Shown piece by piece: positions 8,328 through 16,359 of a DNA stretch of 64,000 bases. Location of the stretch: positions 310,001 through 374,000 of the forward strand of contig JASJDC010000001.1 of assembly GCA_030065235.1 (NCBI GenBank). The letters run 5' to 3'. A program made the position numbers and the translations under genes. The DNA is from Alphaproteobacteria bacterium. GTDB lineage: Bacteria > Pseudomonadota > Alphaproteobacteria > UBA8366 > Aestuariispiraceae. The stretch's first letter is position 1, and each line of letters opens with the position of its first letter. The notes under the pieces are model-generated. The model worked only from the letters and a program-made list of their open reading frames with translations. It was not told the origin of the DNA and did not search any database.

Positions 8328-9257
8328 TCAGTCGGAAAGGGGCGTTGAGTGGACAGCGGAAAGAGGCGGCCGGCGGACGGCGGTGATCGGCCCGTCGCCC
8401 TGCGCCTCAATCCGGCGCGCAGTCGGCGCCAAGGGCGCGAGTGCGGTCGTCATGTCCCCGGCGTTGGCGTGCAGGAACCGATCTTCATCGATCCAGATCC
8501 CGATATGCCCGTCCCAGAACACCAGATCGCCCCGCCTCAAAACGCTCTCGTCGCCGTCGAAAGGAACCGCCTCAGAAAGCGCCGCCAACTGCATGTCGGT
8601 GTCGCGCGGCAGGCGGACGCCGCAGGCGGCCCAGGCCAGTTGCACAAAGCCGGAGCAATCGACCCCGAAGCCGCTGCGGCCGCCCCAAAGATAAGGCGTG
8701 TTCAGGAAACGCAGCGCCGCGTCGACCGGGTCGCTCAAGGGTTCATCGATCCGCCGAAGCAGGTCTGAATAGAGAAACCCGACGCCCGCGATCTCCGAAA
8801 AGCCGTCTTGCGTGCCGATGATCGCGACTCGCGCCTCGAAGCTCAGCGTCATCAGAGGCGGGGCCTTCATGGATGGGATTGGAAAGACGAAGGCGCGCAG
8901 GGCGCGGACCGCATGGCTCGCCGGCGCCACTTCCCCAGTCCGGTCCGGCGCTTGGTCCGATGTCAGGGCCTGAGTCGGCGTGTAGCCGACATAGCCATCA
9001 ATGTCCGACTGAACCCAAGCCCAGCCGTCGCGCCGCTCGAAGACGCGCACGGTCTCGCCAAAGAGCAGTTCAGTGTCCAGAGCTGAGCTTGGACGCGGCG
9101 CCTGTCGCAGCGGCGCTACAGGGGCGTGAACGGTCGCCGGCTTGGGATCGACGAAGCGCGTTGCGGAGACGCGGTCGCGCAACGCGCTGTCCGCCAAATC
9201 CGGACGCACCGCGTTCAGCCTGCGATCAAGCGCCTCAGAGGAGTCGAAAGGCGGCAT
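8328..9257 (-). CDS. NlpC/P60 cysteine peptidase with SH3 domains
   Basis: A 309-residue cell-wall-peptide hydrolase. An SH3-like domain (about 58-98, ELLFGETVRVFERRDGWAWV) binds peptidoglycan peptides, a second SH3-like stretch covers about 125-170, and the NlpC/P60 catalytic domain runs from about 175 to 285. The catalytic residues are Cys201 (GVDCSGFVQ), His251 (WDGHIGIW) and probably His263 (FLHANA). The architecture matches bacterial dipeptidyl-peptidase VI/YkfC types, which cut gamma-D-Glu-diaminopimelate bonds in released muropeptides. I see no clear signal peptide, which fits a cytoplasmic recycling role. It is the first gene of the minus-strand run with the HD hydrolase. Confidence 0.9.
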   Translation of the reverse strand: MPPFDSSEALDRRLNAVRPDLADSALRDRVSATRFVDPKPATVHAPVAPLRQAPRPSSALDTELLFGETVRVFERRDGWAWVQSDIDGYVGYTPTQALTSDQAPDRTGEVAPASHAVRALRAFVFPIPSMKAPPLMTLSFEARVAIIGTQDGFSEIAGVGFLYSDLLRRIDEPLSDPVDAALRFLNTPYLWGGRSGFGVDCSGFVQLAWAACGVRLPRDTDMQLAALSEAVPFDGDESVLRRGDLVFWDGHIGIWIDEDRFLHANAGDMTTALAPLAPTARRIEAQGDGPITAVRRPPLSAVHSTPLSD

Positions 9258-9296
9258 GGGGCTCTATCCTGTCAGTGACCGCGCCAACGCCATCGC

Positions 9297-9854
9297 CTAG
9301 TCGAACAGCGCGTCGATATCCGCCTGGCTGATCTGCTGTTCGCCCTCCAGGGCCGGACCGTTCAGCAGCGCCGCGTCGCCGGTGCGCTTTTTGGACTGAT
9401 CGGAATAATCCTCGGCCAGCGACTGTACTTCCTCCCGTCCCCAGATATCGAGCATTCGGTCCACGCGTTCCTCGACGAATTGCATCGACCGCACGATCTT
9501 GGTCACGCGTTGGCCGGTGATGTCCTGGAAGGTGCAGGCTTCCATCGTGTGCATCGCGGCGCCCTCTAGCGCATCGCAGAGTGCCGTGACCTCCTCTGGA
9601 TCGGTCGCCCCGCGGATCTTCTCGGTGATATCGCCGATTTGCTCCATGCCTTCGAGAATTTGGTGGGTCGCTTTCTCGGTCGCGCCGATAATCGCGTCCA
9701 ACTGCTCAGAGATATTTTCGAATTGGGTCTTCTCACTGTCGGCGTCGGGCTGAACCATCTGCGCGATTTCCTCTCGGAAGCGCTGAATATACTGGAATAG
9801 GCCCTGAACCTCGCCGCGCAGCCGCTCTTCGTCGATATCCCGAAACCCAGTCAT
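9297..9854 (-). CDS. cheZ: Chemotaxis phosphatase CheZ
   Basis: CheZ dephosphorylates CheY-P to end the flagellar motor signal. From the ATG at 9854 it has 185 residues, nearly all helical. The catalytic motif ACTFQDITGQRV carries Asp111 and Gln115, with the spacing of E. coli Asp143/Gln147. The C-terminus ISQADIDALFD is the CheY-binding peptide, joined by a flexible Ser/Lys/Gly linker. A TTG five codons upstream (9869) is also in frame, but the ribosome-binding-like AGGA sits too close to it. No other chemotaxis gene is in the window, so it is an orphan locus. Confidence 0.93.
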   Translation of the reverse strand: MTGFRDIDEERLRGEVQGLFQYIQRFREEIAQMVQPDADSEKTQFENISEQLDAIIGATEKATHQILEGMEQIGDITEKIRGATDPEEVTALCDALEGAAMHTMEACTFQDITGQRVTKIVRSMQFVEERVDRMLDIWGREEVQSLAEDYSDQSKKRTGDAALLNGPALEGEQQISQADIDALFD

Positions 9855-9941
9855 GTTCTGAAATCCCAATCCTAAGACCAGCGTGTCCGGCCGTGACCGC
9901 CGCCTTAGCCGCCGCCCGCCAAAAACACGCGCCCGATCCGG

Positions 9942-10181
9942 CTAACCAAAAGCCTTGAATGTGATGATCGTGAACGTATCCCGCACGCCGGGCAGGGTCT
10001 GGATGCGTTCATTCACGAAATGCCCTATATCGTCCCCATCATCCAAATAGCATTTCAGCAGAAGTTCATAATGGCCGGAGGTCGAATAGACCTCCGACAC
10101 GCCGTCGATTTCAATGGCGGCGTCTGCGACCTCGTAGGTCTTTCCGAGTTCGGATTTCACCTGGATAAAGATGGTTTGCAT
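9942..10181 (-). CDS. Stand-alone Lrp/AsnC ligand-binding (RAM) domain protein
   Basis: A 79-residue protein consisting only of the alpha/beta effector domain of Lrp/AsnC regulators, with no helix-turn-helix. Landmarks are TIFIQVKSELGKTYEVADAA, GVSEVYSTSGHYELLLKCYL and LPGVRDTFTIITFKAF. Such short proteins form oligomers and may bind amino acids or modulate full-length Lrp partners. The ATG at 10181 starts exactly at the domain; the in-frame codon at 10250 would add 23 Arg-rich residues foreign to the family. Its neighbours (cheZ, helicase) do not reveal its ligand. Confidence 0.88.
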   Translation of the reverse strand: MQTIFIQVKSELGKTYEVADAAIEIDGVSEVYSTSGHYELLLKCYLDDGDDIGHFVNERIQTLPGVRDTFTIITFKAFG

Positions 10182-10321
10182 CGGCCTGGCGGGCTCCCCG
10201 GATACGCGTCGGCGCGCGGCTCTCGACCGTCGAGAGCTGAAATTACCCATATCTTATAGGGGGATGCCGCCTAGTCCGTAAAGGGAAAGGCCGGTCCGTT
10301 GAGGTTCGACCGGTCCAGCTG

Positions 10322-11728
10322 TCAGCGCCTGAGAAAAGCCGGAACCTGATCGCTGTCGCCGAAGGCGGTGGTCAATTCAGGCTCGACGCCCGCATCATAA
10401 GCGCCGCGTCCGCGTCCGCCGCGGGACCTGCCGCCGCGCGCCGGTTCCGCGCCGTTGCCCTCGTCGCGCGCCGAACGGCCTCGCCCTCGGGAAGAGCGGC
10501 GAGGCTTTTCCGTCGCGTCGGACGGCGGCGCTTCTTCCGGAATGACGGCGGCGCTGTCTTCGGCCGCCTCGTCCTGGTCGGATTTCTCCGGTTGGCGGCC
10601 GCCGGCCAAGGGAATTTCCAACTCCAGGATCTCTTTCTTGACCATCTTCTTGATGGAAGCCCAGGCCTTGGCGTCGTCGTCGGTCAACAACGTATAGGCC
10701 GCGCCGCTGCGGCCGGCCCGACCGGTGCGTCCGATCCGATGCACATAATCCTCGGCGTTGATCGGCACGTCGAAATTATACACATGGCTGACGCTGGCGA
10801 TGTCCAAGCCGCGCGCCGCGACATCCGAACAGATCAGGATCTTGCATTCGCCGGTGCGGAATTTCTCCAACCATTCCATGCGTTTGTACTGATCCATATC
10901 GCCATGAAGCGCGCCGACCGGGTAATTCGAGCGGGCCAGACTGCGATAGAGTTCGGCGACGTCGCGCTTGCGGTTGCAGAAGATCAGCGCGTTGTCCAAG
11001 TCCTGGCTGTCGAGCAGGGCCCGAAGGGTCTTGCGCTTGGCGCGGCGTTCGCATCGGACGAAGCGCTGCTCCACGGTCTCGGCGGTCGAGGAGGGCGGGT
11101 CGACCGCCATCTCCTTCGGGTTCATCAGGAATTTTTCCGCCAATCGCCGAATTTCTTTCGGCATGGTGGCCGAGAACATCAAGGTCTGCCGGATCACCGG
11201 CATCAGCCCGACCAGACGTTCGACATCGGGGATGAACCCCATATCGAGCATGCGGTCGGCTTCATCGATCACCAGCACCTTCACGTCGGTCAGGATGACC
11301 TTTCCCCGTTCTGTGTGATCAATCAGACGGCCTGGCGTGGCGATCAGCACGTCGACGCCCCGGTCGAGCTTCTTCTCCTGCTCGCCGAAACTGACCCCGC
11401 CGATCAGCAGCGCCATGGTCAGCTTGTGATATTTGCCATAGGTCTCGAAATTCTCGGCGACCTGAGCCGCCAGTTCCCGCGTCGGCGCCAGAATGACAGA
11501 GCGCGGCATCCGCGCCCGGCCGCGCCCTTGCGCCAGAATGTCGATCATCGGCAGGGTGAAAGAGGCGGTCTTGCCAGTGCCGGTCTGGGCGCAGCCCAGA
11601 ATATCGCGGCCCATCAGAACATAGGGGATGGCCTTAGCCTGTATTGGCGTCGGCGTCTCATAACCGGCGTCGGCGACGGCTCTCAGCACGTCCTCGCCGA
11701 GGCCCAAATCCGTGAATGTTTCGGTCAT
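10322..11728 (-). CDS. DEAD-box ATP-dependent RNA helicase with RG-rich tail
   Basis: A 468-residue RhlE/DeaD-like helicase that unwinds RNA duplexes, probably in ribosome assembly or RNA decay. Motifs in order are the Q motif (ETPTPIQAKAI), AQTGTGKT, PTRELAAQ, VIDEADRMLD, SAT, and HRIGRTGRAG near residue 355. The last ~100 residues are acidic then Arg/Gly-rich (RSSRGRGRSA, RGGRSRGGRGRG), a flexible RNA-binding tail typical of RhlE. The ATG at 11728, five bases after AAGGA, begins the canonical domain. An in-frame codon at 11887 adds 53 unrelated residues and sits almost on the predicted transcription start. The leader of about 160 bases could carry cold-response control, but I see no specific element. 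Confidence 0.95.
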   Translation of the reverse strand: MTETFTDLGLGEDVLRAVADAGYETPTPIQAKAIPYVLMGRDILGCAQTGTGKTASFTLPMIDILAQGRGRARMPRSVILAPTRELAAQVAENFETYGKYHKLTMALLIGGVSFGEQEKKLDRGVDVLIATPGRLIDHTERGKVILTDVKVLVIDEADRMLDMGFIPDVERLVGLMPVIRQTLMFSATMPKEIRRLAEKFLMNPKEMAVDPPSSTAETVEQRFVRCERRAKRKTLRALLDSQDLDNALIFCNRKRDVAELYRSLARSNYPVGALHGDMDQYKRMEWLEKFRTGECKILICSDVAARGLDIASVSHVYNFDVPINAEDYVHRIGRTGRAGRSGAAYTLLTDDDAKAWASIKKMVKKEILELEIPLAGGRQPEKSDQDEAAEDSAAVIPEEAPPSDATEKPRRSSRGRGRSARDEGNGAEPARGGRSRGGRGRGAYDAGVEPELTTAFGDSDQVPAFLRR

Positions 11729-11896
11729 TAAATCCTTTTTCGGGGCGGTCCCCGGGGCGACGGCGCCCAATCCAGGGCGTCCTAACTTGCTTGGATGGTC
11801 AAAGCAGGCGGTTAATGTCGGCGTCGCGAAGCGTGCGGCTTCGCCGCCGGTGTGTCCGCGCTTCGATCCCAGCGCGCGGCCCTTCAATGCGGCGCG

Positions 11897-11924
11897 ATCA
11901 TAGAAAGAAGGGGGCCAATGTCAA
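11897..11924 (-). promoter_or_regulatory. Strong candidate sigma-70 promoter of the DEAD-box helicase
   Basis: On the minus strand TTGACA (11924-11919), a 16-bp spacer and TATGAT (11902-11897) are near consensus. Transcription would start near 11890, giving a leader of about 160 bases before the helicase ATG and ruling against the long upstream start. Confidence 0.65.
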
Positions 11925-12021
11925 TCTGAGAAACCGGCTGAAAGGGCGTAAATGGTTGCAAAACGCTTGGATTCGCCGCGATTTGACGGTGAAACGCCCT
12001 ATTTGCGCATAGGGGAGCCTC

Positions 12022-12714
12022 ATGCAGGACGTCATTCTTGTTCCAGGGCATCTTTGTGATGCGCGTCTTTGGGCCGCGCAGACCGAAGCATTGCGGGGCA
12101 CGCACCGGGTGTCGATCGGCGACACGGTGCAAGATGATTCGATGGCGGGCATGGCGCGCCGCATCCTCAACGCCGCGCCGCCCGAATTCGCGTTGGCCGG
12201 TCTGTCAATGGGCGGGCATGTCTGTATGGAGATCATGCGGCAAGCGCCGGAACGGGTAAGCCGCCTGGCGCTTCTCGACACCGGTGCTAGGGCCGATTCG
12301 CCGGAGCGCGCCGCGGAACGCCGGCGGATGATCGCACAGTTCGAAGCTGGCGCGGTCACGCGTCTGGTCGACGACTTCCTCAAAACGCTGTTCTGGTCGG
12401 AGCGCTATGACGACGCGGCCTTGGTCGAGACGGTTCGTACGATGATGACCGAGGTTGCGGGCCGAGCCTTCTCCAACCAAGTGCGCGCCCTGGCGGCGCG
12501 GCCCGACAGTCGTCCGGACATGCCGCTCTATCGGGTTTCGACTCTGGTGTTATGCGGCGCCGAGGACCGGCTGACCGTACCGGCGCTCAGCGCCGAGATC
12601 GCCGCGCTCATCCCGAATGCGAGTTTGCTTGAGATCCCGGACTGCGGGCACATGTCGACGATGGAACGTCCGAACGCGGTGAATGACGCGCTATTGGCGT
12701 GGCTTACGGCTTGA
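12022..12714 (+). CDS. Alpha/beta hydrolase
   Basis: A 230-residue alpha/beta-hydrolase-fold protein. The oxyanion region VPGHLCDARLW follows the first strand. The nucleophile elbow GLSMGGHV places Ser62, the acid is probably Asp in LCGAEDRLTVP, and the catalytic His is in PDCGHMSTMERP near the C-terminus. The substrate cannot be read from sequence; esterase and enol-lactonase-like members look similar. An AGGGGAG ribosome-binding sequence precedes the ATG. It is divergent from the helicase gene and converges with the lipoprotein gene downstream. Confidence 0.85.
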   Translation: MQDVILVPGHLCDARLWAAQTEALRGTHRVSIGDTVQDDSMAGMARRILNAAPPEFALAGLSMGGHVCMEIMRQAPERVSRLALLDTGARADSPERAAERRRMIAQFEAGAVTRLVDDFLKTLFWSERYDDAALVETVRTMMTEVAGRAFSNQVRALAARPDSRPDMPLYRVSTLVLCGAEDRLTVPALSAEIAALIPNASLLEIPDCGHMSTMERPNAVNDALLAWLTA

Positions 12715-12725
12715 GCGCGGCGCGT

Positions 12726-13343
12726 TTAGGCGCAGGAGGGCCCGTACCGGCAGCGCCGATCGCGGTTGCCCCGGGCCGGGTTGTTCGCCGGCAATAGGCG
12801 CACCGTCGCAAGCCGGATAAAATCCACCATGGCCGGCGTTTCAAAACTGTCCGCCGCCGCGCTGCCGACCACCGCGCTCATGTATCGATCGTCTTTACAA
12901 TAGACAAAATGCACATAAACCCGTCCGCCCCGGTCGGTCCTCTCCGGCGCTTCGGGCGTCGTCTCTTCCCGGCAATACTCTCGGCCGAGGCCCACCACAT
13001 TCAGATTCAACAGCGCGTATACCCGCATGTTCGGAACCGTGTCTTCGTCCGGCGTCGTCGTGAACCGGGTTCGCGCGCCGAGCGGCGTTCGTTGCATCAG
13101 CGCGGTCAGTTGTGGACCTTCCTCATCCTTGCTCCCGCCAAAGGCGCTGCCGATCGGCACGACTTCGATGCTTTTCCCGGTTGCTAGCAGCAAAACATCT
13201 GCAAAATCATACCGGTAGGAGAAGTAGCTCGACCCCGTATTGAAGGTGTACGAGCTTGAACAGGCTGCAAGCGCCAGGGCCGCCACGATCAGCCATTGCG
13301 GCTTCGTGAGCCTACGAGCCCATCCGACAGTGAGTCTGCGCAT
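12726..13343 (-). CDS. Putative lipoprotein, unknown function
   Basis: A 205-residue exported protein. The N-terminus has a basic segment, the hydrophobic run QWLIVAALALAAC and a lipobox LAAC with Cys28, so it is probably lipidated and processed by signal peptidase II. The mature part holds paired cysteines late in the chain (CREET, VYCKDD, CRYGPSC) that might form disulphides. No domain is recognised. AAAGGGG precedes the ATG. It lies between parE, on the same strand upstream, and the convergent hydrolase gene, with no operon evidence. Confidence 0.8.
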   Translation of the reverse strand: MRRLTVGWARRLTKPQWLIVAALALAACSSSYTFNTGSSYFSYRYDFADVLLLATGKSIEVVPIGSAFGGSKDEEGPQLTALMQRTPLGARTRFTTTPDEDTVPNMRVYALLNLNVVGLGREYCREETTPEAPERTDRGGRVYVHFVYCKDDRYMSAVVGSAAADSFETPAMVDFIRLATVRLLPANNPARGNRDRRCRYGPSCA

Positions 13344-13408
13344 CGATTTGCCCCTTTCCCGCCAGCGACCGGTCTATGAAAGCATGACAGCACGCGGGCG
13401 CAATAGGT

Positions 13409-15409
13409 TCAAATATCGATATCGTCGACGAAGCGGGCGTTTTCCTGAATATAGTGGAAACGCAATTCCGGTTTCTTGCCCATCAGCGCGTCGACGGTCT
13501 TTTCGGTCCGGCGCGCCTCGTCCAATTCGTCGTCGCGGGCGCGGTTCGGGACGTGGACCTGGATGAGCACACGTGTCTTCGGGTCCATCGTGGTGTCGCG
13601 CAATTGCGCCGGCGGCATTTCGCCTAACCCTTTGAAGCGGCTGATATCGACCTTGGCGTTGGGCTTGAACTCGGCCGCGATCAGCGCGTCTTTGTCGGCG
13701 TCGTCCATGGCGTAGAGCGTCTTGGCCCCTTGCGTCAGCCGGTAAAGCGGCGGCGCCGCGAGGAACAGGCGTCCCGAAAGCGCCAGTCCGGGCATCTCGC
13801 GATAGAAGAACGTCATCAGAAGGGAGGCGATGTGGGCGCCGTCGACATCGGCGTCAGTCATGATGATGACCCGTTCGTAGCGCAGTTTGTCGAGATTGAA
13901 ATCCCCGCGCGTCCCGCAGCCCAGCGCCTGAACCAGATCCTTCAATTCCTGGTTCGCCTGCAGCTTGTCGGAACTGGCGCTGGCGACATTCAGGATCTTG
14001 CCGCGCAGGGGCAGGATCGCTTGGGTTTTGCGGTTGCGCGCCTGTTTCGCCGATCCGCCAGCCGAATCGCCTTCGACCAGAAAGATTTCCGTCCCGTCCG
14101 CGCCGCTGTCGGTGCAATCGGCGAGTTTTCCCGGAAGCCGGAGCTTTCGAGTGGGCGTTTTCCGCGCCAATTCTTTCTGTTGCCGCCGCTTCTGCCGTTC
14201 GTCGACGCGCTCTAGGACGCGGTCTAGCAGTTCATTTGCGGAGGCCGGGTCCTCGGCGAGCCAGTGATCGAACCGGTCCTTGACCGCCGTCTCGACCAGG
14301 CGCGCCGCTTCGGGCGAGGCCAGTTTCTCCTTCGTCTGGCCTTGGAACTGCGGATCGCGAATGAAGACCGACAGCAAGATGCAGGCTTCGCCGACCGCGT
14401 CGTCGGCGGTTATCTGCGACGCCTTCTTGTTGCCGACCAACTCGCCATAGCTGCGCAGGGACTTGGCCAGGGCGCCGCGCAGCGCCGTTTCATGACTGCC
14501 GCCCTGCGCCGTCGGGATGGTGTTGCAGTAGGAGTTCGAGAACCCATCGCCATCGAACGGCCAGTGGATCGCCCATTCAGCGCGCCCGACGCCCGAATCG
14601 TCCTTCATCTCGCCGGCGAAGGGCCGGGGCGTCAGGGTTGGTCGCTCTTTCAGGACCTCGGCCAGATAGTCCCGAAGACCGCCGGGGAAATGCAGTTTCG
14701 CCTTTTCCGGCGTCTCTTGCGCTGTTTTGGCGGTCAAATGGACCGGATCGCAGGCCCAGCGGATCTCGACGCCGCGGAAAAGATAGGCTTTGGAACGCGC
14801 TAACCGGTAGAGCGTCTCAGGCCGGAACTTGGCGCTCGCGCCGAAAATCTCCGGGTCTGGGTGGAAGCGCACGGTCGTGCCGCGCCGGTTATTCACCTCG
14901 CCGAGTTTTTCGAGCGGCCCCAAGGGCGCGCCGCGAGAAAAACTCTGGCGATAAAGCTTGCGGTCCCGGGCGACTTCGACCGTCAGCCTGTCGCTTAAGG
15001 CGTTGACCACCGAAATACCGACCCCGTGCAGCCCTCCGGAGGTCGCATAGGCCTTGCCGGAGAACTTCCCGCCGGAATGCAGCGTTGTCAGAATGACTTC
15101 CAGCGCGGATTTCTTCTTAAATTTGGGATGCGGGTCGATGGGTACGCCGCGGCCATTGTCGCGGATCGTGATCGAGCCCTCGGCGTCCAACTCCATCTCG
15201 ATCCGGCTGGCGTGACCGGCCACCGCCTCGTCCATGGCGTTGTCCAGCACTTCGGCCACCAAGTGATGCAGAGCGCGCTCGTCCGTGCCGCCGATATACA
15301 TGCCGGGCCGGCGGCGGACCGGCTCCAATCCTTCCAGGACTTCGATGTCTCGCGCGGAATAGCCCTTGGCGTCGCCCTGCGCGTCGTCTTTTGTGAACAA
15401 ATCGTCCAT
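13409..15409 (-). CDS. parE: DNA topoisomerase IV subunit B
   Basis: ParE is the ATPase subunit of topoisomerase IV, which with ParC separates linked daughter chromosomes. It has 666 residues. The GHKL ATP-binding parts are VLDNAMDEAVAGH, DNGRGVPID and GGLHGVGISVVNAL. The transducer domain follows, then TOPRIM motifs EGDSAGGSAKQA and MTDADVDGAHI, and the PPLYRLTQG region. It is ParE rather than GyrB because the length is ~660 (GyrB is ~800) and it lacks the GyrB insert. ParC is not in this window. Confidence 0.95.
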   Translation of the reverse strand: MDDLFTKDDAQGDAKGYSARDIEVLEGLEPVRRRPGMYIGGTDERALHHLVAEVLDNAMDEAVAGHASRIEMELDAEGSITIRDNGRGVPIDPHPKFKKKSALEVILTTLHSGGKFSGKAYATSGGLHGVGISVVNALSDRLTVEVARDRKLYRQSFSRGAPLGPLEKLGEVNNRRGTTVRFHPDPEIFGASAKFRPETLYRLARSKAYLFRGVEIRWACDPVHLTAKTAQETPEKAKLHFPGGLRDYLAEVLKERPTLTPRPFAGEMKDDSGVGRAEWAIHWPFDGDGFSNSYCNTIPTAQGGSHETALRGALAKSLRSYGELVGNKKASQITADDAVGEACILLSVFIRDPQFQGQTKEKLASPEAARLVETAVKDRFDHWLAEDPASANELLDRVLERVDERQKRRQQKELARKTPTRKLRLPGKLADCTDSGADGTEIFLVEGDSAGGSAKQARNRKTQAILPLRGKILNVASASSDKLQANQELKDLVQALGCGTRGDFNLDKLRYERVIIMTDADVDGAHIASLLMTFFYREMPGLALSGRLFLAAPPLYRLTQGAKTLYAMDDADKDALIAAEFKPNAKVDISRFKGLGEMPPAQLRDTTMDPKTRVLIQVHVPNRARDDELDEARRTEKTVDALMGKKPELRFHYIQENARFVDDIDI

Positions 15410-15589
15410 GTGTCCAGTATAGAATGCGTCCCGCGCCTCAACAAGAAGCTAGGGCTTATACGGGGGGTTGGCCTCAAGAGGCTACAACATCTTGTGGACA
15501 CGCGCGGTCGGATTTGCTGCGGCAGAATCCGATTGGCGCGCGCCGTCCGCCTCGGCAGACTAGTGTTCGGAATAACAAGAGCAAACAGC

Positions 15590-15970
15590 ATGACGGAAGA
15601 ACCACGGGGCGAGTTGTCGATCCGGACCCTGGCCATGCCGGCTGACACCAATCCGGCCGGGGACATTTTCGGCGGCTGGCTGTTGGCCCAGATGGACGTC
15701 GCCGGCGGCGTCGCCGCGCGGGTGATCGCGAAAGGCGGCCGGGTCGCCACCGTCGCGGTCGACAGCATGGTTTTCCATATGCCGGTTTTCGTCGGCGATG
15801 TGGTCTGTTGCTATGCGGAGGTCACGCGTGTCGGACGCAGTTCCATCACCATCGATGTGCAGGCCTGGGCCTTGCGCGGCGGCGCCGGAGAGCGAATCAA
15901 AGTGACGGAGGGCGTGTTCACCTATGTTCATGTCGATGAAGACCGCAAACCCACGCCTGTCCCGGTTTAG
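15590..15970 (+). CDS. Acyl-CoA thioesterase, YciA-like hot-dog fold
   Basis: A 126-residue hot-dog-fold enzyme that hydrolyses acyl-CoA thioesters to free acids in the cytoplasm. The family signature is the PADTNPAGDIFGGWLLAQMD segment, containing the catalytic Asp of YciA-type thioesterases, followed by VDSMVFHMPVFVGDVVCCYA. The ATG at 15590 matches the usual YciA N-terminus. The reading frame stays open far upstream, but that part is the shadow of parE. Its end overlaps the start of the secreted-protein gene, so the two may be coupled. Confidence 0.92.
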   Translation: MTEEPRGELSIRTLAMPADTNPAGDIFGGWLLAQMDVAGGVAARVIAKGGRVATVAVDSMVFHMPVFVGDVVCCYAEVTRVGRSSITIDVQAWALRGGAGERIKVTEGVFTYVHVDEDRKPTPVPV

Positions 15971-16331
15971 AGACTGCGCGATCCTCGGCGCGCTCTTAAC
16001 GGCGCTGGCGGGTGCGGCCGTCCAGGCCGGCGAGGCGTCTGTCGTCGGGGCGACCGTCGTCAGGACAGGGGACACGTACCGTTTCGACGTGACCGTCTCG
16101 CATGCGGACGAAGGCTGGGATCATTATGCGGACAAATGGGATGTCGTGGCCCCGGACGGCGCTATCCTGGGCACGCGGGTCCTGCACCATCCCCATGTTC
16201 AGGAACAGCCTTTCACCCGCTCGCTGAGCGGCGTTTCCATCCCAGACGGGATCGACACGGTGATCATTCGGGCGCATGACAGCGTGCATGAATATGGCGG
16301 CGCTGAGTTTGTCGTCTCCGTGCCGCGGTAG
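15936..16331 (+). CDS. Small secreted protein, unknown function
   Basis: About 131 residues. The signal peptide is a basic start (MKTANPRLSRFR), a hydrophobic core AILGALLTALAGAAV and a likely cut after QA before GEASVV. The mature ~95 residues look beta-rich (GDTYRFDVTVSHADEGWDHY, SLSGVSIPDGIDTVIIRAHD), like a small immunoglobulin-type sandwich. The start may be 15924, 15930 or 15936 (ATG in each). It overlaps the thioesterase 3' end by 35-47 bases and lacks its own clear ribosome-binding site, so coupled translation is likely. It precedes the threonine aldolase by 28 bases. Confidence 0.75.
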   Translation: MKTANPRLSRFRDCAILGALLTALAGAAVQAGEASVVGATVVRTGDTYRFDVTVSHADEGWDHYADKWDVVAPDGAILGTRVLHHPHVQEQPFTRSLSGVSIPDGIDTVIIRAHDSVHEYGGAEFVVSVPR

Positions 16332-16359
16332 CGCGGCTCAAGCAGAGGAGCCTTATGTC

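Noticed and set aside
15026-15589. Long N-terminal extension of the thioesterase frame
   Set aside because: The part before 15590 lies antisense within parE and upstream of its start and is unlike any thioesterase; the YciA-type start is at 15590.
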